A DNA stretch of 57,799 nucleotides from Fabrea salina (taxonomy: Eukaryota; Ciliophora; Heterotrichea; Heterotrichida; Fabreidae): assembly GCA_022984795.1 (NCBI GenBank), contig JALIHJ010000080.1:1-57799 (forward strand). Direction: 5' to 3'. Shown here piece by piece: positions 9,931 to 19,583 of this stretch (position 1 is the first letter of the stretch; every line of letters begins with the position of its first letter). Both the position numbers and the translations under genes were made by a program. The notes under the pieces were generated by a model that was given only the letters and a program-made list of their open reading frames with translations, ran no database searches and was not told where the DNA came from.

Positions 9931-12900
9931 ATGATTGTGTTGATTCTAGAATTGTGCCGAGCTGTGAGCGTAGATGAAATAGCCACTCCAAATAAGGGAA
10001 CTACTAATCCTCAATACTTCTGTGGGCTGAGTAGCCTATACTTGCTTGGGGACTTTCAAGATGACTTAAAACCTAGCAATTACGAAGTAAGGATAGCTGG
10101 TAGGCAGTGCCAAATACTTTCTGTTAAGACAGAAGAAATTGAATGCCTTATTCCTCCCTGGAGTTATGATAGAAATTACCGTGACTTAGAATTACTCCAC
10201 AACTCTAATAGAGTATATTTAGGGAGTAATCAATTTAATTGGCTTTGGCCTTTTCCTATAATGAGCTTAATTCCAAGTGAAGGAGCTGCTGGGGATACCA
10301 TTGGGTTCCATTCTCTTCGTGGTGAAAATGCTAGAAATAACATTATCAATTACCCTAAGCTTGAAGAAGAAGAAATCTTATTTGAGAATAAATTTGTTGG
10401 AAATCTAAGACCTCATATCCTGAACGGTAAGATAGGTGCAAATGTGCATGGAGACCAGCATTTAGATTATGGAGTATTTGATAGAAAAAGTGGACTCCAC
10501 TGGACAGGAGGGTACACGCCAGAGGGAGAACAGTACTGGTTTAGAACTCTGGCTGCTATAGAAACTGTGTCAGCTAACTCAGAAGATCAAATACAAGTTA
10601 TAGTCACTGGCAAATCTTTCCCCAATGACATTTCTAGAATTCAAGTAGAAGTGGATGGATCACAATTCCAAGTCACTGAAGCAAGTTTCAGCACCATTAA
10701 GTGCAACAGTCAATCCTACTTCAACTTAGAGAACAGAGACTACTACCAAGGAAGTGCAGGACTAGTGAGAGAGACCTACACTTCGGGCAATATTGGAGTC
10801 GAGAATGAATTAATTGAGAGAACAGTCATTCCTTCAGCAACTATTCTGGCAACTATGGACAACTACGACTCCCTTATCTATGGACTCTTCAAAGCCCCCA
10901 AGACTGGAGACTACATATTCTACACTTCTTTCAGAGGAAGTGTTAGAGTATACCTAAGTACTGACTCTAACCCACTCAATAAGCAAGAAATTATCAACTC
11001 AAGTCAGGAGTCAGATGAGCATGTGTACTTTCTGGAAGAGAACCAGTCTAACTCTATAGCATTGACAGCAGGAGAATCCTACTACTTAGAAGTAGAACAT
11101 TATAGTTCTGGGACAAGGAACTCCTTTTCTCTGGGAGTAGAGACACCTGGCAATGGGCAGAGAAATGGATTCCCTCTGATCAAAAGGTTGGATTTAAACT
11201 CTAATCCTATTGACGCCAACAACTATCCTTTTATTTACAGAGGAGAAAACAAGGAAATAGATTACGGATTCACCCTTGCTAGTTGTGCTTCAAAGAACTA
11301 CTATAATCAAATTATAATAAGTGCAACTTACTTCAACTTGTACGTCTACTGCCACAGTAACTACCTCTACGCTCTCCTTCCAAGCTACATGAATCCCAAA
11401 CCCTCTGACTTAAAATTCAAACTCAACAATGGCACTGAAGTAGAGGGAGAAACTGTAAGGGAAGCTTCTAAAAACTCCCAATTTTGGTTTGTGATCCCTT
11501 CTGACTTCTTAAGGACCTATAAAACTAAGCCTCAGCTCAGGGTCTGGATTGATGATAGACTCACCATGTGCAGAGGAAACTGTTCCTTCACTGATCAATA
11601 CTTGCCTGTAATCAAAGGCTTCTCTGAGAGTTCAGGGCTAGTAACCATTACTGGAGAGAACCTTCCAACTGATATTTCTAAACTGGAAGTCAAACTAGGC
11701 TCTAATATATGCAGAATCTTGTCTGCTTCAGCTTCTTCAATACAGTGCCAACTAGACTCTTATACTGAAGGGGATTACCAACCCCAGATAACTTACCAAG
11801 GCACTTACACTGTGCCTATGGATCCAAGTATTGACTACAACATTTCTCTGACCTGCCCTGATAACTGCTTTAGGTGTTTTCTTGACCAGTGTTTACAATG
11901 TAATTTTGGCTACAACCTGTTTGAAGGGAGCTGCATTTTTTGTGCTGAAGGAACCTACTTTGAGTCTGGGAGTTGCCTAACTTGCTCTGAACTCTGCATA
12001 GCCTGTAAGTTGGCAGAATTCTGCACTAGTTGTCCCATGGGAACCTACCTAGATTCTGGCAGTTGCTTAGCTTGTCCTAAGCTTTGCTTAACTTGTGAGT
12101 CATTCCAAGTATGCACTAGTTGCGTTGAAAACGCTTCTTTGGACACTTGTGAGTGTAATCAAGGCTACATTGAAGACCAAGGGTTCTGCAACAGAGTAAC
12201 ATTCTCTGCTAGCCTCAGCAACGAAGATAACACCCTGACACTGGAATTCTCAGAGAATCTCAGCCAAACCCTAAAACTGAGTGATTTCGACCTTTACACT
12301 CAGAACAAGTCCATTGGGTTTGAGTTTACTATGGAGACTCTCAACATTGCTAAGTATGAACTCAACCTAGACTTTAACTCCTACGTGACGGAGGGAGAAG
12401 TCATACTTATGGAGTTTAGGTCCCAGCTACTGAGTGAGTCTAACTTCCTACTTGAGTCTCAAACTCTGCAAACTCAACTCAGTTTCTTTAACCCGGATGA
12501 AGAGCTCACTAAACAGGCACGTGCAATTGGAGAGACTTCAACTTACATTGCAGTGGGGGTTTCAGGAGTAGCAGCAGCACTTAATCTGGATCCCTCAGGA
12601 ATTTGGCAAGTACTCAACACTATTCAAATCCTTACCTACATTCCTATCAGCAGCAATCCACTGACTCCTACTCTTAAAGGCTACTTCAAAGGACTTAACC
12701 TTTTCCAAGTGGTTTCTGAGCCAATAAGCTACTCTTCAGACACCACTAACACTCACTACTACTCCAGAGAATATGGATTTAGTTCAAACTTGTTTTTAGC
12801 AAACGCAAGTTCAAACATAGCTATTCTATTACTCGTTCTGTTAGTATGGCCTGTAATTTGGCTTATTTCTAAAATTAGTTGTTTAAAAAAACCATGCACC

Positions 12901-13692
12901 CACCTGCTTAGTCAGTACAGGTTCAACGTGTTCATTAGGTATTTGATTCAGTCTTACCTAGATCTTGCAATAGTGTGCTTGATACAGTTCACTTCAGAAC
13001 CTCTCATTAAAATAGAGGTAGTCTCAAGTTTCTTGCTTGGGTGCTTTTTCTTTGCTTTGGTGTTATCTGCACCCTTATTTCTGTTTATACTCTGCAAAAT
13101 CAAGAAAGACCAAATACAATCAAACAACACTGAGTTCTATAAAACCTGGGGAAGTCTTTTCGAGGAGTTTAGTCCAACCTCAAAAGCTGCTTTGACTTAC
13201 CCAGTGTTTGTTCTCAAAAGACTACTGTTTGCAGGGAGTTTGATACTTTTAAGTGAGTTACCCTACTTGCAGGGGGTCTTTAACTGCTTACTCATGCTGG
13301 GGTTCTCAGTTTTCATGGTAGCAGTTAGGCCTTACAAAGATAAAGTCACCCAAGTAACTCTGTGTGTAGTGGAAGTGGGGATAACTCTGGTGTTTGGGTT
13401 GGTGATTTACTACTTGCAAGAAGAAAGAACAAGTGGAGTGGAGACTGCAATACTTTACTTGTCAAATGGGCTAGTAGGAGTTCAGTGCTTAGGAGCAGTA
13501 GTAAAAGTAGCTCTGAAATTATACAACTGTTGCAAGAACAAGAGAATTAAGTCAAACAGTGTGATTAACTTAAGCGAACAGAACAGTGGGTTGAGTTTTA
13601 AACCAGAAGAAGGAGGGTTTCAAGTTTGCAACTACGAAGCAGAGTACAATAGCCCAAGTTTCTTAGGTGGTTCTGATTTCCGTAAAGAATAA
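9931..13692 (+). CDS. Large cysteine-rich multi-pass membrane protein with TIG and PA14 domains
   Basis: 1253 residues from ATG 9931; the frame is open a little upstream but only from a GTG. The N-terminus is hydrophobic. The ectodomain has IPT/TIG-like stretches (near residues 220-260 and 560-600, with the IQC/IKC pattern), a PA14-like block (about residues 300-400; KTGDYIFYTS and GESYYLEVEH), and a furin/growth-factor-receptor type Cys-rich region (about 640-750, repeated CxxC with GTYLDSGSCL). The C-terminal third has about seven TM helices, including VRPYKD after one helix, then a cytoplasmic tail. Ciliates carry many such receptors. Ligand and role are unknown. Confidence 0.8.
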   Translation: MIVLILELCRAVSVDEIATPNKGTTNPQYFCGLSSLYLLGDFQDDLKPSNYEVRIAGRQCQILSVKTEEIECLIPPWSYDRNYRDLELLHNSNRVYLGSNQFNWLWPFPIMSLIPSEGAAGDTIGFHSLRGENARNNIINYPKLEEEEILFENKFVGNLRPHILNGKIGANVHGDQHLDYGVFDRKSGLHWTGGYTPEGEQYWFRTLAAIETVSANSEDQIQVIVTGKSFPNDISRIQVEVDGSQFQVTEASFSTIKCNSQSYFNLENRDYYQGSAGLVRETYTSGNIGVENELIERTVIPSATILATMDNYDSLIYGLFKAPKTGDYIFYTSFRGSVRVYLSTDSNPLNKQEIINSSQESDEHVYFLEENQSNSIALTAGESYYLEVEHYSSGTRNSFSLGVETPGNGQRNGFPLIKRLDLNSNPIDANNYPFIYRGENKEIDYGFTLASCASKNYYNQIIISATYFNLYVYCHSNYLYALLPSYMNPKPSDLKFKLNNGTEVEGETVREASKNSQFWFVIPSDFLRTYKTKPQLRVWIDDRLTMCRGNCSFTDQYLPVIKGFSESSGLVTITGENLPTDISKLEVKLGSNICRILSASASSIQCQLDSYTEGDYQPQITYQGTYTVPMDPSIDYNISLTCPDNCFRCFLDQCLQCNFGYNLFEGSCIFCAEGTYFESGSCLTCSELCIACKLAEFCTSCPMGTYLDSGSCLACPKLCLTCESFQVCTSCVENASLDTCECNQGYIEDQGFCNRVTFSASLSNEDNTLTLEFSENLSQTLKLSDFDLYTQNKSIGFEFTMETLNIAKYELNLDFNSYVTEGEVILMEFRSQLLSESNFLLESQTLQTQLSFFNPDEELTKQARAIGETSTYIAVGVSGVAAALNLDPSGIWQVLNTIQILTYIPISSNPLTPTLKGYFKGLNLFQVVSEPISYSSDTTNTHYYSREYGFSSNLFLANASSNIAILLLVLLVWPVIWLISKISCLKKPCTHLLSQYRFNVFIRYLIQSYLDLAIVCLIQFTSEPLIKIEVVSSFLLGCFFFALVLSAPLFLFILCKIKKDQIQSNNTEFYKTWGSLFEEFSPTSKAALTYPVFVLKRLLFAGSLILLSELPYLQGVFNCLLMLGFSVFMVAVRPYKDKVTQVTLCVVEVGITLVFGLVIYYLQEERTSGVETAILYLSNGLVGVQCLGAVVKVALKLYNCCKNKRIKSNSVINLSEQNSGLSFKPEEGGFQVCNYEAEYNSPSFLGGSDFRKE

Positions 13693-14058
13693 TAGCCTAA
13701 AGCCTTTTAAACTATCTTTTAGTTAGAATGGTATCATCGTTAGGAGAAGTATCTATAAGTCTTATGAGTTTAAACAAGAATAATTTCGAAACTTTCCCGG
13801 CCAAGACGTGAGTTTCTTATCTTTTGGCACCACTTTGTAGATAGATTTCTTCATCTTCTGATAATTCGATGCTTTTGTCAAGCAGTTTATCATTTGATGA
13901 CACAAAAGGTTCATGTTGTCGTCAAGTATGCACTCTTTAGCTGGGTCTTCCGCACCATGTCCCTAGATTCTATATTTAAAGTAAGAATTTTAAGTACAGA
14001 ATCAAGAAGATGTAAAGATGCATCAAGAACTACCAATTAATTAAGAATTCAATCATAA
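13693..14058. other. Intergenic between convergent genes
   Basis: About 366 bp. On the minus strand 66 codons are open between a TAG at 13963-13965 and TAA at 13762, with a plausible composition (KSIYKVVPKDKKLTSWPGK) but an ATG only part of the way in. It may be a small gene fragment or chance. Nothing else was recognised. Confidence 0.4.
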
Positions 14059-15114
14059 TTAAATTAAGTTAACTGACCACACTTTATCAGTATGGTCTTT
14101 TAATTCTTGAGTCAGTCGACCTGTAGAGAGGTCCCAAACTCTCACTGAGTAGTCTCCACTAAAGAGCACGAAACAGTTACCTTCTCCAGATACTAAGTAC
14201 TTATCGTCACTTGATAGGCTGACTGAAAGTACTGCTCCAATGTGTCCTTCTAGAACTCTAGTAGTTACTCCAGAAGTGAGACTCCACACTCTAATGGTTT
14301 TGTCTCTACTTCCTGAGACTACAAACTGCTCGTCACTTGAAATAGCCACTGAGTAGACCCATCCGCCATGTCCTTGAAGGACTCTAATCAAGTCTCCAGA
14401 AATAAAGCTCCACACTCTAATACTGCAGTCATCACTCCCGGAGACAATGTATTGGTCAGTCCCAGAAATGGCTACTGAGTGGATGCCACCACTATGGCCT
14501 TCAAGGACTCTAATCACTTCTCCAGTAGTTAGACTCCACACCCTAAGTGTTTTGTCCCAACTACCAGAGACAATGTATTGGTCAGTCCTAGAAATGGCCA
14601 CTGACCTAACACAATTACTATGGCCTTCAAGTACCTGAGTGGTTAGCCCAGAAGCTAGACTCCACACTCTAAGTGTTTTGTCATCACTCCCCGACACAAC
14701 ACACTCCCCATCAGTACAAATGGCCACAGACAATACCCAACCACTATGCCCCTTGAGTACTTGGGTTACTTGCTCAGTAGCTAGACTCCACACTCGAATG
14801 GTGCAATCATCACCAGCAGACACTAGTATCCCTTTCTTCTGAGACACAGCAACTGAGAAAACAGACCCAGTATGACCATGCAGGACTCTGGCTTGTACGA
14901 ACCTGGGTTTCATTATTTCAGAGCGAAAAGAAGCTTCATAGAATTGCTTGTTGACTCTTGCAATTCTAATCACCTCTTCAGGGCCCAGAAACTTGAATAC
15001 TTCTAGAATAGGTCTCAAATTACCTACTCCTCTAAAGGTAAACAGTTTCTTTGGTTCCTTCCAAAGTCTGATAGTACTATCAGCACTTCCACTCACAATC
15101 ATCCTAGGTTCCAT
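14059..15114 (-). CDS. F-box-like WD40 repeat protein with split seventh blade
   Basis: 351 residues from ATG 15114 to TAA. It opens with half a WD repeat (IVSGSADSTIRLW), followed by a helical stretch (about residues 30-70, ILEVFKFLGPEEVIRIARV) resembling an F-box. Six WD40 repeats follow, each with VLxGHxxxVxSVAIS...SGSxDxTxRVWSL, and the protein ends with the first half of another repeat (ELKDHTDKVWSVNLI). The terminal halves could close a seven-blade propeller, with the F-box-like helices inserted in one blade. The last full repeat has an extra stretch of about nine residues (GNCFVLFSG). A ubiquitin-ligase adaptor role is inference. Confidence 0.85.
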   Translation of the reverse strand: MEPRMIVSGSADSTIRLWKEPKKLFTFRGVGNLRPILEVFKFLGPEEVIRIARVNKQFYEASFRSEIMKPRFVQARVLHGHTGSVFSVAVSQKKGILVSAGDDCTIRVWSLATEQVTQVLKGHSGWVLSVAICTDGECVVSGSDDKTLRVWSLASGLTTQVLEGHSNCVRSVAISRTDQYIVSGSWDKTLRVWSLTTGEVIRVLEGHSGGIHSVAISGTDQYIVSGSDDCSIRVWSFISGDLIRVLQGHGGWVYSVAISSDEQFVVSGSRDKTIRVWSLTSGVTTRVLEGHIGAVLSVSLSSDDKYLVSGEGNCFVLFSGDYSVRVWDLSTGRLTQELKDHTDKVWSVNLI

Positions 15115-15337
15115 TTATAACAGAGAAATAATTGTTAATACTTCTAAGCGATGAAAGTTAGGGTGTTGATTAATAAAGATTGTGAGAAGTCTACAGACTA
15201 AATTATAAAGCTAAAAGAAGGAGTTTGGAAAACTATGGACCACAGCGATGAAAGAATTACTTTCTGGACTGGCAAAAGACAGTCTCAATCATATAATTAC
15301 TGCAACTTTAGATTAAGTAATTCATATTTTTGCTATC

Positions 15338-16149
15338 ATGGAAGCTTGTTGCCCAGTCATTTCTGAATGTAGTTGTGGAAGTTGCTTGTGCCAGCACCAA
15401 GTTAATGAGCACATCATGCAAGGTCACACTGTGAGTCCTATGGCTTTTTCAAAGAGCTTAATTCTATTAAAGAACTTTTGGGGAAGGTTTATGAGTTGAT
15501 CCAGAAATACAAGTCATTAGCTAAGCAGGTTGAGGAGGTTTTTTCAGACCAGATGACTCAACTTAAAATTTTAGAAAGTAAGATCTATAGACTTCTTTCC
15601 AACCTTCCAGAAATAGTTCCAGAATGGACGCAACAAGTCACTGAAGAGTTAAAGGCTATTCAGAACTCTGAGGTGATTTCTTGGCTTACTGTGGATGACC
15701 TTTCTGGAACTAGCAATGTGCTTGAGTTTTCGAAGGAATTAGTTGTAGGAACTTCTGGGTTCCCAAAAGAACTAATTGAAGTCACTCAAGACTAAGAAAA
15801 GTTTTACATTGAATAGTGATCAATTACTGCAGAAAGACAAGGTCATTCTACACAAAGGAGAAGTAGTAAAACTTTTCCTGTCAATAGACATAGGAATGCC
15901 TTAGAAATGGAACAAACTACGACCCTTTGAAATACTTTGGAGATTCTACTAAGAATTACACTGAAAAGTCAGAAGAACAGAAAAACTATAATCTCTGGAA
16001 AATTCCCCAAAAAGTCAACTTAAAACTGAGGAATACAATAAGAGAACCTGCTCCAAAGGACAGTCCAACCCAATTCCTCCTTGTGTTAACTGTGGAACAA
16101 AAATCACTCAAAAATACAAAAAACTATCCTACCTGTAGAAAGAATTTTT
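15338..16149 (+). pseudogene. Decayed B-box-like zinc-finger and coiled-coil gene
   Basis: ATG 15338 starts a Cys/His-rich peptide (MEACCPVISECSCGSC...CQH..NEH....H) like a B-box. The frame is lost after about 40 codons near the T5 run at 15442-15446. Another frame then gives a helical stretch of about 105 residues (KVYELIQKYKSLAKQVEEVF...) ending in TAA at 15793-15795. Further on, pieces such as CVNCGTKITQKYKK suggest a zinc ribbon. No GT...AG intron of 15-17 nt restores the frame. The truncated LINE begins right after it. I read it as a dying member of a gene family; a homopolymer error could explain the first break. Confidence 0.5.
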
Positions 16150-16859
16150 TATTTATTTATTGGAATTGTTGTAAGCTTAGCTCTGTTCGTGTCTTGGGAA
16201 GTTTTTGGTTGGGTTGTCATTTCTTCTGCCGTTCTTTTCCTCTTGAGTCCGTTCGTGTTTCTTCGTGTTTTGGGAGCGTCATTGTTCCGTTTTCTAGCTC
16301 TGTTCGTGTCTTGGGTAGTTTTTGGTTGGGTTGTCATTTTTTGCCGTTCTTTTCCTCTTGAGTTCCGGTCGTGTTCTTCGTGTATTGGGAGGTCGTTGTC
16401 CTCTTCCTGCTTTGTTTCTTCGTGTAGAATCTTTCTGGTTTTAATGATTGTGTTTACGTAGTTCTAATTTCTGTGTCTAGTTTTGTTTTGTTTCGTCGTG
16501 AGTGGTTCCTTTCGTCTTCTAGTTTGTCCGACTCTAGTGTTAGGTGGTAGATGAGTGATTCCCTTGGTTTGAAGAGTTTTCTTGCGATTTTCCTGAGTTT
16601 TCCCTTGGAATGCTGTTTTTGGGCAGTGTTCTAGGATGTGTTCGACTGTTTCCTCTCGTCTGACCATGTGAGTTGGGGTCTGGTCCATGTGTCTGATGAA
16701 GCTGTGCTCTTGCGTCGCTATGTCCTGCTCTCCATCTGTGGATCGCCGCGATTTCGTCTAGCCTGTGGTGTTGAATTGGACGTAGTCCTTCGCTTTGACC
16801 TCACCGTGGAATGAGTGATTCAGGAAGTCTTCAATGTCTTCTTCTCTAGTGCATGTTTG
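16150..16859 (-). mobile_element. 5'-truncated non-LTR retrotransposon (LINE), 3' end only
   Basis: A 710-bp insert bounded by a 19-bp direct repeat. On the minus strand it encodes the C-terminal end typical of LINE ORF2 proteins, with an IHRWRAGH stretch in one frame and REETVEHILEHCPK (the C-terminal zinc-knuckle region) in another. Its minus-strand 3' end is an A-rich tail, AATAAATAAATAAAAAA. No reverse transcriptase or endonuclease domain is present, so it is a dead-on-arrival 5' truncation of a longer element. At least one frame change separates the two peptides. The intact duplication suggests a fairly recent insertion. Confidence 0.75.
16179..16412 (-). repeat. Two 117-bp tandem copies in the LINE 3' region
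   Basis: The segment beginning AGCTCTGTTCGTGTCTTGGG at 16179 recurs at 16296 with the same following text (GTTTTTGGTTGGGTTGTCAT) and small indels. The period is 117 bp. It lies between the coding remnant and the A-rich tail, so it is a duplicated 3' UTR segment. Confidence 0.75.
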
Positions 16860-16878
16860 ACCTGTAGAAAGAATTTTT

Positions 16879-17508
16879 GGAAGAAATAAAGTAATAATCT
16901 TACCTTAATTTAACTGAACTAGTTAGATTCTCAAACATGAATAAAGGGATTTATAAGCATCATTTAGTTAATCGTTCTTGATAAGAGCTTTCAAAGACTG
17001 AGAAACCAAGAGTGAAGGAAACTCCACACTGCGCAGAACTCTAAGCATAAGTACCACTTAGCAAGCAAGCTAAGTCGAATGCTGTTATGAGTAACTGGAA
17101 GACACCAAACTAACTCTAAACTTACTGAACTCCGTGTTTAATCATAACCAAAACCGCTCTATGGTTTCTTCTTTACTTCCGCTACAATCAGTCTTGTTGG
17201 TTTTCTTTTAGCATAACACCAATTCTTTGAGTCAATAGCTGGCAAACTTGGTATTACTCTCAAAAGAATATTCTAGCTGACTTCTGTTCCCTCAGTAGTT
17301 GAATATACTGACCTGTCTTAAGGTCCAACTCATAGAAAAGGTAGTGGAGCCATGTTTCTGTTCAAAAAACTCAACAAATTCATAAAGCTACAAAGTTACC
17401 ATCTATGCCTTTAAAATTCCCGATATGGCTAAACAAGTAAGCCCTAGAAATCTAGTTATTTAAATTAAAATTCTTTTTCGGAACAAGCTAAGTGCTTATA
17501 GTCTAAAA
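16879..17508. other. Intergenic upstream of the GTPase gene
   Basis: About 630 bp of AT-rich DNA. A stretch at 17092-17140 (GGAAGACACC, then CTAAACTTACTGAACTC and TGTTTA) loosely resembles one at 9768-9816, hinting at an old dispersed repeat. No gene was recognised. Confidence 0.5.
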
Positions 17509-18795
17509 ATGGTTGAACCAAATCAACCCAAGAAACTAATCAAGGTTGGTCAAGGTTTCAAAGCCTTGTACGAAGGCAAGTCTCTGATTCATCCAGACTT
17601 ACTAGCATCAGTTGTTTCTGTGATCGGAGCCATGTCATCCGGTAAGTCAACCCTCATGAACAGCCTTATAGGGCAGAATATTTTCCATGTAGAAGAGCAA
17701 GAGTCTGGAGCAGTCCAAAACACCACCGAAGGAATAGACATCTTTAGGTCAGATGACCAGATATACCTAGACTGCGAAGGAGCTTTCAAAAAGGAAGAAA
17801 GCAAAGTAGAAACTATGCAAATGGCTGCTTTCGTGTCTGTCTTTTCTGACACCATCTTGATTCTTGTAAGCAAAAGAGAATGCCACTCAGATGTTTCTAC
17901 ATATGACAAGTTTGTGATGCCGCTTTTCTTCAATAGACTACTGAGGACGAGTACCCAGAAAAACAACATTATAGTTGTAGTGAAGGACCTTAAGAAAAAG
18001 ACTCTTAATAACCAAGATGAACTTGACAAGATACGAGAGGATGTCAGGAATAGACTCAAAGATGAGTGGGTACGGGCTATGAAAATTCGAGAGTCAGACT
18101 TTCAAGAGTGGACTGGAAGGAGTCTAGACAGTGAGTTCAATATCCATGTTGAGTTTGTTAAGTTCAACGAAGACGAAGATAAGTACGAAAGAACTGAAGG
18201 GATTACCCAGATCATAAGAAGCGACCCCAAGTCCCAAGTGTTCGAAAGACTTCAAGAGTCTATTGATTATGCAAAGACTAACGTTCTTGGAGACGTTGAA
18301 GGAGCCAAAAGAGAACTAGATGACAAGAAACAAGAATTTGAATCCAGAGTAAGAGATTTTGTTATTAGCAACTTAGTGAAAACTGAATTCAACAAAGAAG
18401 AATTAGAGCAAGGAATTGATAAAGTTTATGAAGAAATAAAAACTCCAGTATGCAATCTGTTTAGTGATCGTTTCCAAAGAGTCAAAGCGGATTACTTCCA
18501 AATGGCGATTAGATTCAGGTTGAACTACGTGAAACTAGACATTCAGTATTTCTACTTTAAGTTGGAATTGTGCAGGTTACTGAAAACTTGGTTTGATAAG
18601 TTTTATGATAGAAAGTTAAAAAGGGTAAAGAGGAAATTCAAGAAAGAATTGAACAAAATGATCGGAAGCTTTTATCTGCCAGAAGAACTCAAAGCAGACA
18701 TCAGAAACAAGATAAACAGAAAAAGACGTATGTTCTTACTGGTTTTCCATGAAAAGCTTACTAAAAAAAAATTTTCGAATAATTTTTGCTTTTAG
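17509..18795 (+). CDS. Dynamin-superfamily GTPase, GBP/RHD3-like, frame broken at the 3' end
   Basis: 428 residues from ATG 17509. The N-terminal G domain has a P-loop at residues 40-49 (GAMSSGKSTL, the SSGKS form seen in GBP, atlastin and RHD3/Sey1 families), a G2 Thr region (NTTEGID), a G3-like LDCEG and a G4-like VVKD in place of NKxD. A long helical, charged C-terminal half follows, as in this superfamily. The frame ends in TAG just after an A9 run (about 18766-18774), and coding-like sequence goes on in another frame to 19013, so the true protein is probably about 75 residues longer, or this copy is a pseudogene. No intron of usual size bridges the break. Membrane remodelling is the family role; a specific one is not inferable. 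Confidence 0.75.
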   Translation: MVEPNQPKKLIKVGQGFKALYEGKSLIHPDLLASVVSVIGAMSSGKSTLMNSLIGQNIFHVEEQESGAVQNTTEGIDIFRSDDQIYLDCEGAFKKEESKVETMQMAAFVSVFSDTILILVSKRECHSDVSTYDKFVMPLFFNRLLRTSTQKNNIIVVVKDLKKKTLNNQDELDKIREDVRNRLKDEWVRAMKIRESDFQEWTGRSLDSEFNIHVEFVKFNEDEDKYERTEGITQIIRSDPKSQVFERLQESIDYAKTNVLGDVEGAKRELDDKKQEFESRVRDFVISNLVKTEFNKEELEQGIDKVYEEIKTPVCNLFSDRFQRVKADYFQMAIRFRLNYVKLDIQYFYFKLELCRLLKTWFDKFYDRKLKRVKRKFKKELNKMIGSFYLPEELKADIRNKINRKRRMFLLVFHEKLTKKKFSNNFCF

Positions 18796-19013
18796 AAAAC
18801 CCGAGAAAAAAGTTTGGAAGTGCATTTTCTGACACTAATTCGAGATTAGATACTAGACTCCCGGATGAACTAAAAGAACTAAGAAAAGAAATCAGAAAAC
18901 TCATAGAAGACATCAAGAAATCAAAAGGCTCAAAATTGGTCTTTGAAATTGACAATAAATTCAGGCAAGACTTTTCACCCTTGGACCTTGAAAATATGCT
19001 AACTGGATCTTAG
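18783..19013 (+). pseudogene. Out-of-frame C-terminal part of the GTPase gene
   Basis: An open frame from after TAA 18780-18782 to TAG 19013. It has Lys/Glu-rich helical content (ELRKEIRKLIEDIKKSKGSK, then FEIDNKFRQDFSPLDLENM) that fits the preceding helical domain. It has no credible start of its own. The break lies within 18765-18790, next to A9 and T-rich runs, so an assembly indel, a real mutation or programmed shifting are all possible. Confidence 0.5.
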
Positions 19014-19583
19014 TAATTAATAATTTAGGATGGTGCTTTATTAATTGCTAAATATATTAGGGTGTTAGTTCTTGAGTTAGTAAACTCCATTTACGAGACT
19101 AGTTAATTATCTAAAAGTGCAAGCTAACACCCTTTTTTGGAGAGGTGCGAAATAATGTCAATCCAGTTCCAGCCTCTAACGTACTTGTACTGCTTTCTTT
19201 TTTGGGCTTTTGTGAGGAGCTGTGTTTTAGGTGCAGATATTTGTTTCTGGGGCTCCGTTTCGGTTTTCAAAAGTTCTTCCAGCACTCCTCAGTCTTCAAG
19301 GTTTTCCTTGACTGAGTCGTACACCAGGTAAGTAGTGCGTCCCGTTGTCTTAAGCTACTTGTGAAGCGTGGGTTTCTATTTGTCTTTTAAGGGCTTCTGG
19401 TACTCTGGTTCTTGGGGGTAGTTCTCAGGCCAGATGACTTGGAAACTAAGTGGAACTCAGGCAAAGGAATGCAGAGTTCAAGTATGTTTGCTTCTTGACT
19501 GAGGAGTTCTCCTTCCAAAAACAAGTACTGCAGAGCTTCTAGTTCTTTTGTTGGTCTTCATTCATCTTTGATACTTAGTTATA
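19014..19583. other. Intergenic with facing telomere-like motifs
   Basis: TTAGGGTGTTAG at 19057-19068 (G strand, as at a right chromosome end) faces CTAACACCCT at 19124-19133 (C strand, as at a left end), 55 bp apart. The remaining 450 bp have no convincing gene; a 64-codon open frame at 19137-19331 starts from TTG and lacks any family feature. The repeat-rich left arm ends and the gene-dense core begins here. Confidence 0.6.

Larger units (their letters stand above)
16131..16878. repeat. 19-bp target-site duplication around the LINE
   Basis: ACCTGTAGAAAGAATTTTT occurs at 16131-16149 and again at 16860-16878, exactly bordering the inserted segment. Removing one copy plus the insert joins the flanks smoothly into the decayed zinc-finger gene. 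A direct repeat of this length is what target-primed reverse transcription leaves. Confidence 0.8.

Noticed and set aside
14219-14310. Mini-intron in the last WD repeat (extra residues GNCFVLFSG)
   Set aside because: The candidate GT...AG segment is 22 nt and its removal breaks the frame; kept as coding.
16149-16461. Several open frames within the LINE 3' region
   Set aside because: They follow the 117-bp tandem repeat and low-complexity T-rich DNA, not a gene.
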